The notes beneath the pieces were generated by a model. It was not told the origin of the DNA and did no database searches. It saw only the letters and a program-made list of their open reading frames with translations. A DNA stretch of 64,000 bases, taken from NCBI GenBank assembly GCA_038527215.1, contig JBCBGC010000021.1:1-64000 (forward strand), given 5' to 3'. The position numbers were made by a program, and so were the translations under genes. This document shows positions 52,626 to 60,983 of the stretch, piece after piece (position 1 is the first letter of the stretch; each line of letters starts with the position of its first letter). The stretch is from JAWPMV01 sp038527215 (GTDB lineage Bacteria; Bacteroidota; Bacteroidia; J057).

Positions 52626-53257
52626 ATCAACCCATTCGTATCATCATCGCCGATGACCAGGATATCATCAACGAAGGCTTAAAAACTATCCTCGAAAACG
52701 AAGCAAGCATTCAGATCAAAGCCATAGCTAAAGATGGACTAGAAGTCATCAAACTCTTAAATAAATATCCTAACGAAATCGACGTAGCCGTGCTGGATAT
52801 AGAAATGCCCAATATGAATGGCATTGAAACCGCTAAACATATCGCAGAAAAATTCCCCCACGTCAAGGTACTTTTCCTTTCAAATTACGATGAATTGGAA
52901 TTTGTCAAAAAGGTATTAGAGGCAGGAGGCAGCGGCTACCTCCTCAAGAACACAGGTCGCCAACGATTGGTAAATGCGATCCACAAAGTAGCCAAGGGAG
53001 AAGAGGAATTTGACCAAAAGATTGTGGAAAAAATCATGCACATCGCCCGAAATCCTCAAAAAGACGAGATTAAAATTTCTAAAAGGGAACGGGAGATTTT
53101 GCATGAGATAGGGCTGGGAAAAACCTCCGCCGAAATCAGCGAATCCCTGCATATTTCTGTCCATACCGTCGATACCCATCGCCGCAACCTCCTCAGCAAG
53201 CTTAACCTCAATAATTCTTACCAGTTGGTCAGATATGCCATAGAACATAATATCTAA
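52622..53257 (+). CDS. NarL/LuxR-family response regulator
   Basis: A 211-residue cytoplasmic regulator. The receiver domain (about 5-120) has the acidic pocket DDQD (Asp11-Asp12), phospho-acceptor Asp59 (VLDIEMPN) and conserved Lys in LLKNTG. A LuxR-type HTH (about 145-208: ISKREREILHEIGLGKTSAEISESLHISVHTVDTHRRNL pattern) binds DNA. Overlap with the kinase gene makes the pair a certain two-component system. The 281-base region after it, with a 12-bp inverted repeat, leads into the six-gene operon, which is the most obvious nearby target. Confidence 0.95.
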   Translation: MNQPIRIIIADDQDIINEGLKTILENEASIQIKAIAKDGLEVIKLLNKYPNEIDVAVLDIEMPNMNGIETAKHIAEKFPHVKVLFLSNYDELEFVKKVLEAGGSGYLLKNTGRQRLVNAIHKVAKGEEEFDQKIVEKIMHIARNPQKDEIKISKREREILHEIGLGKTSAEISESLHISVHTVDTHRRNLLSKLNLNNSYQLVRYAIEHNI

Positions 53258-53339
53258 TGATCCAGCCGATTCCTACCCGAGCCTTTTTCAGAAATACTCA
53301 AATCTGGGTAGGGAAAAATCCTTAAATCAACGGATTCAG

Positions 53340-53417
53340 ACCAGGCCCATTTTCTTTTGTTTTGGAATAATTCCTAAACGGATGCTTTTCCTTAAGCAGG
53401 AGATGAATGGGCCTGGT
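53340..53417. repeat. Perfect 12-bp inverted repeat before the six-gene operon
   Basis: ACCAGGCCCATT (53340-53351) and AATGGGCCTGGT (53406-53417) enclose 54 bases that hold two smaller palindromes, GGAATAATTCC and GCTTTTCCTTAAGC. No U-run follows, so it is not a standard terminator. It may be a structured 5' leader, a regulator site or a recombination-type element. It lies 121 bases before the first gene of the operon. Confidence 0.8.
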
Positions 53418-53538
53418 AATATAGATCATCACCTTTGCCATCTGAAAGCGTCAGGCGCCAAAGACGGGCCAGCATTCCATCCTCGCTGCGAATCATGGCA
53501 TCCCGAAGGAAAAAGCCGAAAATAAAACCCTTCGAGAC

Positions 53539-55824
53539 ATGGCTCGTTCTGAAAACGAAACCCTAAAACCGGTCCTTCCCCCCTCAGAAGAGGAAAAGGA
53601 TCAGAAAAAACCAGAAAATCCCCCTGTCGATCCGCCAGCATCGGAACCAGAAGGGGATACCGCTGATATCAAGAAACCTGCAGAGGAAGCCAAGCCCCCT
53701 GAGCCGGATCCCTTATTTCCGGTAAGTCCGCACGCCCCTACCCTCGTCAAGGTAGACTTTTCCAGTCAGGACCCTGGAGCATTCAATCGTATGGGGTTTT
53801 ATGTAGCCCTGGAAGCTCGGGACAAGTTTAAGGAACGGCTTTCTGCACTCCTCTCTGCTTATGGCCAAAGCGTAAAGGAAAAGATTGGCTGGCTACACAG
53901 TTTGGGGGAGACCAAGATCGGGGAACTCAAGGCCCAAATTCCCATGATTGATCTGAAAATAGCCGGGCTGGAAAAAGAGCTACAGGAACATTTGAATGAA
54001 GAGGGAACTCTCCTGGAAGACAAAGCTAGCCTGGAGCAGGATTTGACCCTGCTAAAAGGAAAGCTTCAACAGGCTTATCGGCAGTATGCCGAAGAGAAAA
54101 GGGATTTGGTCAAAAGGCGCATCGAGGGGCTACACGATGAGCTCAATATCCTCTCCAATAAGTTCGAGGGCTTATACCAAAAGAAAAAGTCTAATAACAA
54201 ACACTATTACCTCGAACATGAAAAAAGTACCGCAAAAAAGATGGCAGAGTTCACGAAAATTCAAGCCATCATTGCGGACAAACAAACCCAGATAGCCAGG
54301 CATACGGCAGGCATTCCCGGCATTCATCATGGCGTGTTCTCCTTCCTCCTGTATGTTGGGTTGGCGATGGCTGGCGTTTGTGGCTGGTTTTTCTCCACCT
54401 ATGTAGTCTCCAAGGATATCGGAAATGCCGACTTCATTTCTTTCATCCTGGCTCAGACCGCATCTTTCGGTAACCAGCTCTTCCAATCCAGCACCAACAC
54501 CCTACAGTTGGTGGTCAACTTCTTTCTGGTGTTACTGGCCGTGCTGGCCTTGATCGGTTTGGTCGCATTTATCTGTCATAAACTGGTTGAAAGGGTCGAA
54601 GGCAAAGGTCGCCGCCCTCAAAATTGGCAAAAAAGTCGGCTAAACCTGGCCATAGGGGAAGGGGAGAATATGTACCAGACCCAGATTGGGGCCAATTCCT
54701 TCTTTAGCTTCTGGCTTCAGGCTATCCCTTTCCTGCTGATCCTGGGCATCGTTTTTATCATTGTATCCGCCGCCGGGATCAAAGATGGCGAAGTCTCAAC
54801 CATCATGGACGCCCTTTCGGGGCAGGTGATCGGTACCAGTATCGCCCTGGGGGTAAGTGCCTGCATGTTCGTCTATCTGATATTTATCATCGAGCCGAGA
54901 ATTGAAAAACTGCGTCAGAAAATGGCCGCCAACGAAAAAGCATCCTTTTTCCTGCGCCATTGGGAACTGAGTCTAGCTGTGCTGGTATTTCTGCTTTCCC
55001 TGCTTGCCTTTTCTCTGAATCTGGTCGCAGATAAAGACGTGATTGTCATCATCTGTTTTTCTTCCATGGTCCTCCTCACCGGTTTCGGCATCGCCTATGC
55101 CCTACGCTTCAAAGGCCTGGTAGAGACGGAAAGAAGGCTCATGATGGACTCCCGCAATGTGGCAGAAGCGCTCAGTTTCCACTCCAGTCCTCGTCCGGTC
55201 AACATGCACCTGGATGAAGAAAAGCGATTTCGGAAGCACTACCAGTTTCTCAATGATCAGCTGCATGAGCTCATGGCCAATCAAAGTGAGAAAGCCCTGG
55301 CCGTGCTCAATGACCGCCCGGCCCGACGTATTACCCTACAGCGCAAGAAACCTGCTCAAGCCCCCCAGCAGCGAAATTTCTTCTCTTTCATCCGGGTTTT
55401 CTTCCCCAAAAATCAGCCGGAAGCCGAGGCTCCGGAACAAATAAATATCGGAGAAGAAATCTCCAAAGTTGATATGGATTATTTCCCGGAGTGGACCTTC
55501 GTCATCAAAGACCTGGGTAAAGACTATCTGGAGAAAAAGCAGGAACTCAAAAAGAAGCTGGACTATATCGAAGCCTTGAAAAAGCGGCAAACGGACCGCT
55601 ATCTCAAACTCGCCAGGGAAATGGACGAATTAACGGCCCGCAAGCTAAACCTGCGGCAGAGTATCGAGCAACAGAAGCAGGAAGTGGCCGAGAAGGAGGC
55701 ATCCCTGCTCCGACAGCAAGCAGAAAACGAAACTTCCCTTAAGGAAGGATTTGACCTGGGTCGCCAGTACCTACAGGAAGGCCTGGGACCCGATTTAACC
55801 TCTACCTATAGTTCTACATCATAA
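53539..55824 (+). CDS. Polytopic membrane protein with two coiled coils (operon gene 1), unknown family
   Basis: A 761-residue protein. Residues 1-65 are Pro/Glu/Lys-rich and disordered. A coiled coil of about 140 residues follows (about 110-250). About six TM helices are predicted (about 265-288, 323-347, 388-413, 430-453, 476-496, 501-522). After a soluble region comes a second coiled coil (about 655-735) and a tail ending GRQYLQEGLGPDL. There is no signal peptide, so both coiled coils should face the cytoplasm if the helix count is even. No domain family is recognised. It heads a six-gene unit and ends 6 bases before a second coiled-coil membrane protein of similar layout. Large size and coiled coils suggest a structural or scaffolding membrane component. 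Confidence 0.8.
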   Translation: MARSENETLKPVLPPSEEEKDQKKPENPPVDPPASEPEGDTADIKKPAEEAKPPEPDPLFPVSPHAPTLVKVDFSSQDPGAFNRMGFYVALEARDKFKERLSALLSAYGQSVKEKIGWLHSLGETKIGELKAQIPMIDLKIAGLEKELQEHLNEEGTLLEDKASLEQDLTLLKGKLQQAYRQYAEEKRDLVKRRIEGLHDELNILSNKFEGLYQKKKSNNKHYYLEHEKSTAKKMAEFTKIQAIIADKQTQIARHTAGIPGIHHGVFSFLLYVGLAMAGVCGWFFSTYVVSKDIGNADFISFILAQTASFGNQLFQSSTNTLQLVVNFFLVLLAVLALIGLVAFICHKLVERVEGKGRRPQNWQKSRLNLAIGEGENMYQTQIGANSFFSFWLQAIPFLLILGIVFIIVSAAGIKDGEVSTIMDALSGQVIGTSIALGVSACMFVYLIFIIEPRIEKLRQKMAANEKASFFLRHWELSLAVLVFLLSLLAFSLNLVADKDVIVIICFSSMVLLTGFGIAYALRFKGLVETERRLMMDSRNVAEALSFHSSPRPVNMHLDEEKRFRKHYQFLNDQLHELMANQSEKALAVLNDRPARRITLQRKKPAQAPQQRNFFSFIRVFFPKNQPEAEAPEQINIGEEISKVDMDYFPEWTFVIKDLGKDYLEKKQELKKKLDYIEALKKRQTDRYLKLAREMDELTARKLNLRQSIEQQKQEVAEKEASLLRQQAENETSLKEGFDLGRQYLQEGLGPDLTSTYSSTS

Positions 55825-55830
55825 AAACTC

Positions 55831-57240
55831 ATGGAACAAGAACCTAAAACCCAGCTTACTCTGTGGGATCGGATGAGAAATCTGTTCCGGTCTCAAAAAA
55901 CAGAAGCAGAATCCGTGCCTCCGCCGGAACCCACTGAACAAGGTCCGACCATAGCTGTAGAGACCGTAAAACTTACCCTTTCGGAGGCTTTTGAAACAGA
56001 AAAGCGCATCGAAGAACATGGGGAATTTGACCTGATGGCGATCGAATTTGTAATCAACAAATTTGGGGAATACTTCGAAAAAAAGGGCAAACATGAAGGA
56101 GCTATAGGCCTGCCTAGAAAGACCATTATTAACGTAGCGGAAACGCACGTCCGCCTGATTCAGGATTATGTCAAGACCCAGTACAAAGGAAAATTGGAAC
56201 GCCTGAAGGTAAAAGCCGAAACAGCTAAAGAGATCATGAAGGTGGCCCGGAGCAAATTTGATCACCAAAATGACTTTTTGGAGCAAGGCTTTTACAACCC
56301 TCGCAAGTATTCCATTCTATTGGCCCTTTTGTACCTCTTCTTTGCCTTCTGCCTGATCGTAGCGGATATACCCCTGGCCCTGAAACTCACCCAGGAAGGC
56401 TTCAACCTCAACCTGGCCACCAATGCTGCCGGGGATATCAGTCAGTTGATATACAATCCCTTATTGGTATTCGCAGAAAACTGGGAAGTATTTATTCTGG
56501 CCATGGGGATTGCCTTTTGTACCATCTATATCAAGATCCTCTATGATGAATATCTCGGTACTCCCCTTTCCCGAACCTTGATTGATTTTCGGAAGATCGA
56601 AGGCATGAAACAGGAGGAGGTCGAAGCATACCGCGATAAGTTGGAAAGGGCTTCCTTGCTCCGAACCCGGGTAAAACTCATGGTCTTGGGCACCTTGCTC
56701 CTGACCATCCTCTGCCTGGGGATCTTCCGCTACTTTAATGATCCGGATATCGTGAACGGGGGCGATATTAAAAGCATCATTACGGGCATAACCTTTATCC
56801 TGATTACCCTCATTTTCCCCATCATCGGCGGAATCTGTTTCTCGCTGGGCTTGGAAAACCTTCAGAACTACACCCGCAAGCTGTCCTATCAGTACACGGC
56901 CAAGCGGGTAGAGAAAAGATACCAAACCGCCCAGGAAACCTGTGTCAACATCAACGAACAAATCAACCAGGTACAGGAGTACCTGACCTGGGTAGCCGGG
57001 AAAGAATTCTTTGAGCATTACACCAATTTTTTCCTCGCTTCCTATGACCAGGGATACGCCCACGGAGCAGTCCTATCAGATCAATTCAACAACGGCCATG
57101 ACCCCTATGCCCGGGCCGAAAAAATGCGCAACCTACTTCTCTCCCGTCGTGGCTTCGAAGCCATTCTAGACGAACGCGGAAAAAATGCCATCGACCCTTT
57201 ACCCTATTACAAAACCACAAGCAATGGAAAAGCATCTTAA
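55831..57240 (+). CDS. Polytopic membrane protein with coiled coils (operon gene 2), unknown family
   Basis: A 469-residue protein: N-terminal soluble helical domain with coiled-coil tendency (about 45-150), about four TM helices (about 162-182, 213-236, 283-300, 318-340), then a second helical coiled-coil stretch (about 345-390) and a C-terminal tail. A segment FFLASYDQGYAHGAVLSDQF near the end recalls in position the GFDLGRQYLQEG tail of gene 1. No family is recognised. The gene ends inside the start of the vWA lipoprotein gene (17-base overlap). Shared architecture with gene 1 suggests the two form a membrane complex, perhaps as distant paralogues. Confidence 0.78.
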   Translation: MEQEPKTQLTLWDRMRNLFRSQKTEAESVPPPEPTEQGPTIAVETVKLTLSEAFETEKRIEEHGEFDLMAIEFVINKFGEYFEKKGKHEGAIGLPRKTIINVAETHVRLIQDYVKTQYKGKLERLKVKAETAKEIMKVARSKFDHQNDFLEQGFYNPRKYSILLALLYLFFAFCLIVADIPLALKLTQEGFNLNLATNAAGDISQLIYNPLLVFAENWEVFILAMGIAFCTIYIKILYDEYLGTPLSRTLIDFRKIEGMKQEEVEAYRDKLERASLLRTRVKLMVLGTLLLTILCLGIFRYFNDPDIVNGGDIKSIITGITFILITLIFPIIGGICFSLGLENLQNYTRKLSYQYTAKRVEKRYQTAQETCVNINEQINQVQEYLTWVAGKEFFEHYTNFFLASYDQGYAHGAVLSDQFNNGHDPYARAEKMRNLLLSRRGFEAILDERGKNAIDPLPYYKTTSNGKAS

Positions 57241-58018
57241 TTCCTTTCGAAAAGCCCGCACGGCGCTCTGGTCATTGCTCTTTCTCAGTTTCCTCAGCTG
57301 GATCGGGTGTGGCGACCTGGACGCTTTGAAAAAGGAAGCAGAGGAGGCAGAAAAAGCGCCCACTTTTCTCATCCTCTGTGATCTTACGACCAGCGTCGAT
57401 GCATCCAGCATTGATTCAGTAGCTGCACATGCGGCCAACATTTTCCGAAAACTACCTCGGCCCTCCAATGCCATTTTCCTCCCGGTTGAGGCCAATCAAT
57501 TTTCCCAGGAACTCCTCAGGCATCAAAAAAGCCATCCGCAGAAACCTTCTGAGCGTCGGGCGATGGAGAAAAAAGAGGAAGAATTGGCCGTCGAGATTGA
57601 ACAAGTCATCAAAGACCGGTACGCCAAAATCAACGTGGAACTAGGCAAAAAGGACCCGGCCCGCAGTTGTATCATTACCTCTATCAGCCGGGCCCAGGAT
57701 ATCATTAAGCGGGCGCACCATTCGTCCTTGCTGATTCTTTCGGATATGGTGGTGGAGTGCAATACTTCCCTCTTGGGCGAGCTATACTTTACGGAAAGAC
57801 GGTTTAAACAGGCCCAGGCATTACTGGAAAACTGGGAACCAGACTTTGACCTAAGCAAAGTACATAAGGTAACCATCATTCCTTCTACCACGGGCGAGAT
57901 CCAGGATCACGGCTTTATCTCCTCGGTGAAGCTGATTCAAACCTGGAAAGAAATCTTCCGCAAACTCAATTACCAGGGGGATCTGCACTTCCAACCCTGG
58001 GTACCAGATACTTTATAA
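57224..58018 (+). CDS. Lipoprotein with vWA-like domain (operon gene 3)
   Basis: A 264-residue lipoprotein. The signal ends SWIGC (Cys29), placing it in the periplasm, probably on the inner or outer membrane. After a short Glu/Lys-rich linker, FLILCDLTTSVD carries a MIDAS-like metal site (Asp53-x-Thr-x-Ser57). A later LLILSDMVVE fits the second metal-binding part of a von Willebrand factor A fold. vWA domains usually mediate metal-dependent protein-protein contacts. A longer frame from 57185 is possible, but ATG 57224 puts the lipoprotein signal at the N terminus. It overlaps gene 2 by 17 bases. Fold assignment is by motif only. Confidence 0.72.
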   Translation: MEKHLNSFRKARTALWSLLFLSFLSWIGCGDLDALKKEAEEAEKAPTFLILCDLTTSVDASSIDSVAAHAANIFRKLPRPSNAIFLPVEANQFSQELLRHQKSHPQKPSERRAMEKKEEELAVEIEQVIKDRYAKINVELGKKDPARSCIITSISRAQDIIKRAHHSSLLILSDMVVECNTSLLGELYFTERRFKQAQALLENWEPDFDLSKVHKVTIIPSTTGEIQDHGFISSVKLIQTWKEIFRKLNYQGDLHFQPWVPDTL

Positions 58019-58058
58019 ACCTACAGCACAACCAGCCATTTTCATTAAAACCTAAAGA

Positions 58059-59060
58059 ATGCTTGTTATGAAAACCCAAGACAAAGCGGTCCTGGTGGTA
58101 AAGGAAATACCCCCTGGGCCTAAAGCAGAAGATGAACGCCCCTTCTCTGTCTCTATCATGGGGCAAACCGGCGTGGGGAAGTCTTCTCTCTTGAATGCCT
58201 TATTTAAGGTTCAGCTCAAAACAGATCCAGTAAAGCCATGCACCAAAGAAATTACCCGGGTAGAGATCAAGGGTAGCGGAAATCAAAAACTCTGGTTCTA
58301 TGACCTGCCTGGGATAGGAGAATCAGCCGAAGCGGATGAAAAACATCTCAACCAGTACCTGGAGAAAATCCAAGAGTCAGATGTGGTATTGTGGGCGATT
58401 CATGCTGATAGCCATGCTACCACCTTTGAGTTGGAAGCCCTCCAGAAGTTGTTCGATCGCTTGGATGAGGTCAGTAGGATCAGTTTCTTCAGCAAACTCA
58501 CCATCGTCCTGACCAAAGCAGATCTCCTGGCCCAACCCGCCTGGATTTTCTGGAAGGTCAGTGGCAAAAAAGGCTTCATTGAACCTTCCAAACAAGTAGA
58601 AGAAATTCTAGCCGCCAAGAAAGATTTCTGCAAGGAGACCTTATTTCGACCCTTTGCCCGCTACTTCGCCAGCGAAACCCATAACGACAGCGGTATCGCT
58701 TTTACCGAACCTCAGTTTACTTCAAGTCAGCGTTATATCATCTACTCCGGAGAAATTTCCGCCGCCTACTTCGACCAGCTACGCCAGAAATACCCGCAAG
58801 CCACCGAAGCCCTGAATCGACTGGAGATGAGTCAGGAGGTGGTACCGGTTTCCAGCCAATTCAAATACAATTTGGATCGTCTGATGCGGGTGATCATCAA
58901 CAAGCTCGGCGAAGAGGCCATTGGTCGCTATGAGGCCTTTCTCGGTGTCGACAAGTTAGCCTCCCTGCCTATTACAGCAGTCAAGCAAATGGGAAACCTC
59001 ATCGTCTATGATGTCCAGCGAGACGAGCTAAACTTCTCTTTTAGTCAGACAAATTTCTAA
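58059..59060 (+). CDS. Small GTPase with long insert (operon gene 4)
   Basis: A 333-residue cytoplasmic P-loop GTPase of the Era-like (TRAFAC) class. G1 GQTGVGKSS (35-43), G2 Thr in KPCTKEIT (about 62), G3 DLPGIGES (82-89), G4 TKAD (152-155), and a G5-like VSSQFKYNL (about 262-270) followed by the usual helix LDRLMRVIINKL. About 100 residues are inserted between G4 and G5, including a WIFWKVSG segment. No TM segment or lipid anchor is seen, so recruitment to the membrane probably depends on genes 1, 2 or 5. Met4 (58068) is an alternative start. It is 40 bases after gene 3 and 4 before gene 5. Closest general resemblance is to IRG/AIG1-type and Era-type GTPases, but no exact family is claimed. 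Confidence 0.88.
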   Translation: MLVMKTQDKAVLVVKEIPPGPKAEDERPFSVSIMGQTGVGKSSLLNALFKVQLKTDPVKPCTKEITRVEIKGSGNQKLWFYDLPGIGESAEADEKHLNQYLEKIQESDVVLWAIHADSHATTFELEALQKLFDRLDEVSRISFFSKLTIVLTKADLLAQPAWIFWKVSGKKGFIEPSKQVEEILAAKKDFCKETLFRPFARYFASETHNDSGIAFTEPQFTSSQRYIIYSGEISAAYFDQLRQKYPQATEALNRLEMSQEVVPVSSQFKYNLDRLMRVIINKLGEEAIGRYEAFLGVDKLASLPITAVKQMGNLIVYDVQRDELNFSFSQTNF

Positions 59061-59064
59061 CGCT

Positions 59065-60138
59065 ATGAATAGACTGGATCAGTTCAAAAAAAACTTTGCC
59101 CTTCTCATCGAGATTCCGGTGCTGATCATCGCGGTCTCTGATCACGAAAGAGGGGTATTTCAATACTTACAAGGATTGGTAGGGCCCTTGCCTATCCATC
59201 CTTTGTGGTTTACCATGGGAACCCTGGTAGTGGGGATCGCGGTCATCATGGTTTTTTCCAATATATACCAAGATATCCTGAGCCCGGAGCAGCACATGGT
59301 GAAGAAGAGTTTGATTACCCTCAACCTCATCATGCTCCTGGTTTTTGGAGTTCAATATCATCTTTCCCAAGAGGATAGCACCTATTATTGCTACACCTTC
59401 GCCCCGGAGGGTCCCACGAAATGCCTCTGTAACTATGCCAAGCCCGACTCCGAAACCAGACAACGGGTCCATCCTAAGCACCTCAGCCCGATTCACCCGC
59501 TTGATGCTGATGTCCTGCTGGCCTTAGCCAACCGGCAGGCAGGTCTCTTCCCTCATCGCATGTGCCCGGGAAAGGATACCGAGTTTTTCTCTCAAGGGCA
59601 GGCCCTCTATTACTATTACCGATGGGAAACCGGCGAGTATGAGTTTTTTGACCAGGCTGGCTTTCACCCAACGTCCAAAAAGGTCCTAAGACCTGTGCCG
59701 GGAGAGCTGGCCGTTGAGGTTAACAAGGGCTACAGCCAGTTCCAGGAACTTATCCTTTGTGGGGACTATGCAAGCGATCGCTTAAGGGAGAAATGGAAAA
59801 GAAAAAACCTGAAAGAATTGGACCTGCTGGGTACCTACCGGGGCCACTTGATTCGGGGGAAAGACACCTTGAATATCAGCCTAAATCTTCAGGCCTTTCA
59901 GCCCACAGAGGACCCACATGCTTTTACCTTTCTTTACGCCCTGACCATTAACCGTACTCATCTCACCTTCCCTTCTAAAGGGCAAGGAACATACCATAGA
60001 GGCGAATCCTTCCAGAACATCTCCCTGGAGTCCCTTGGTTTTGGGCGCATCAAAAGGGATTTCGATACCGAAAGAATTATCATTACAGCCCAAGAGCAGG
60101 CTCAGGCCTGGGTCCTTGAAAAAGCCTTATCGCTATGA
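59065..60138 (+). CDS. Membrane protein with large soluble domain (operon gene 5), unknown
   Basis: A 357-residue protein. The N-terminal third holds two clear TM helices (about 47-70 and 86-105) and a weaker hydrophobic stretch (about 12-26). The rest (about 108-357) is a soluble domain with five or more Cys (YYCYTF, CLCNYA, RMCPG, LILCGDY) and no recognised family. If the weak helix is also inserted, the Cys-rich part would face the periplasm, where disulfides could form. It overlaps gene 6 by 4 bases (ATGA) and follows the GTPase by 4, so it is tightly co-expressed. It may couple the cytoplasmic GTPase to the envelope side. Confidence 0.75.
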   Translation: MNRLDQFKKNFALLIEIPVLIIAVSDHERGVFQYLQGLVGPLPIHPLWFTMGTLVVGIAVIMVFSNIYQDILSPEQHMVKKSLITLNLIMLLVFGVQYHLSQEDSTYYCYTFAPEGPTKCLCNYAKPDSETRQRVHPKHLSPIHPLDADVLLALANRQAGLFPHRMCPGKDTEFFSQGQALYYYYRWETGEYEFFDQAGFHPTSKKVLRPVPGELAVEVNKGYSQFQELILCGDYASDRLREKWKRKNLKELDLLGTYRGHLIRGKDTLNISLNLQAFQPTEDPHAFTFLYALTINRTHLTFPSKGQGTYHRGESFQNISLESLGFGRIKRDFDTERIIITAQEQAQAWVLEKALSL

Positions 60139-60974
60139 ATTTTCTCCGAAACTTCCTCCTCGTTTCCTGCAGCCTCATGCTTGCTTGTAATTTCACGCCT
60201 CCTTCCTCTGGACAGGAAACTGAGCAGTTGAAAACCATCATTCAACAATTGCAAATCAAGCTGGACAACTGTAGCCAGAATCAGGTGCGGTTGACCCAGG
60301 AGACAAGCCAACAGATGAAGATCATCACTGAGCAGCAGAAAGCGCTGGACAATGGAGCAGAAATGGTCGAGGACTTTATGCTATCTCTCCAACAACTGGC
60401 GTCCATAGAAGGAGAAGTAGCCTTTTTAAGGCAGCAGATCACCAATCCCCTGATGCGGGGAGAGGAGAACGCTACAGAAATTGACACCAAAAAGGCCTTA
60501 CTAGAAACCATTGAGCAACACCGTATGGTTTATGAAGCCACCTTGGCCAAATTAATAAAGCTGGAACAGGATACCTTGAACCAGCAAAAGCAAATTAGAT
60601 TCATGCGCGAAAATTTGCTTATGAAGGACAGCCTCATTCAGGATTTCAACCAGGAAGTAGCCGAATTAAGTAAAGAAAATGAGGAAATGAAGGAGTATGC
60701 GTCTGAAATGAAAACCGTGGTGGACAGCATCATCACCAGTATACAACATTTCCATCAAGACATGATGCAGAAGGCGGTGGTAGAGGCTCAGGATTATTTT
60801 AATGAAGGGGAGAGGTCCAGAATGGCCTTGGAAAGGGTGAAAAGAAAGAAGCATAAGACCTTTTGGTTAAGGGAAGCCTTAAACAAATATGAGAAGGCCG
60901 AAGAGAAAGGTCATGCGGGAGCCTCTTCCGCGGCTCAGGCGCTCAGACAGAAGTATTATAAGCTGTTGAGGTGA
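60135..60974 (+). CDS. Coiled-coil lipoprotein (operon gene 6)
   Basis: A 279-residue lipoprotein with lipobox SLMLAC (Cys18). After a short Ser/Pro linker, most of the protein (about 28-220) is predicted coiled coil, rich in Gln, Glu and Lys with heptad spacing (QLKTIIQQLQIKLDNCSQ, LSKENEEMKEYASEM). The C-terminal 55 residues (EALNKYEKAEEKGHAGASSAAQAL) resemble a TPR- or Sel1-like helix pair. It is the last gene of the six-gene unit and is convergent with ftsE, 9 bases apart. Together with the vWA lipoprotein it gives the system two envelope-facing lipoproteins. Confidence 0.78.
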   Translation: MNFLRNFLLVSCSLMLACNFTPPSSGQETEQLKTIIQQLQIKLDNCSQNQVRLTQETSQQMKIITEQQKALDNGAEMVEDFMLSLQQLASIEGEVAFLRQQITNPLMRGEENATEIDTKKALLETIEQHRMVYEATLAKLIKLEQDTLNQQKQIRFMRENLLMKDSLIQDFNQEVAELSKENEEMKEYASEMKTVVDSIITSIQHFHQDMMQKAVVEAQDYFNEGERSRMALERVKRKKHKTFWLREALNKYEKAEEKGHAGASSAAQALRQKYYKLLR

Positions 60975-60983
60975 ACCTTCACC

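Noticed and set aside
53271..53313. Stem TCCTACCC/GGGTAGGG after the response regulator as terminator
   Set aside because: It is followed by AAAAA, not T, on the plus strand, and the loop is 27 bases; at most a weak structure.
53539..60974. Operon as a type VI secretion, gas-vesicle or dynamin-like system
   Set aside because: No sheath, VgrG, GvpA or dynamin GED-type region is seen; the GTPase is short and the other products lack hallmark motifs.
53539..60974. Recent mobile element or prophage origin of the block
   Set aside because: No integrase, transposase, tRNA-end attachment site or terminal repeats were found at its borders, and base composition looks like the surroundings by eye.
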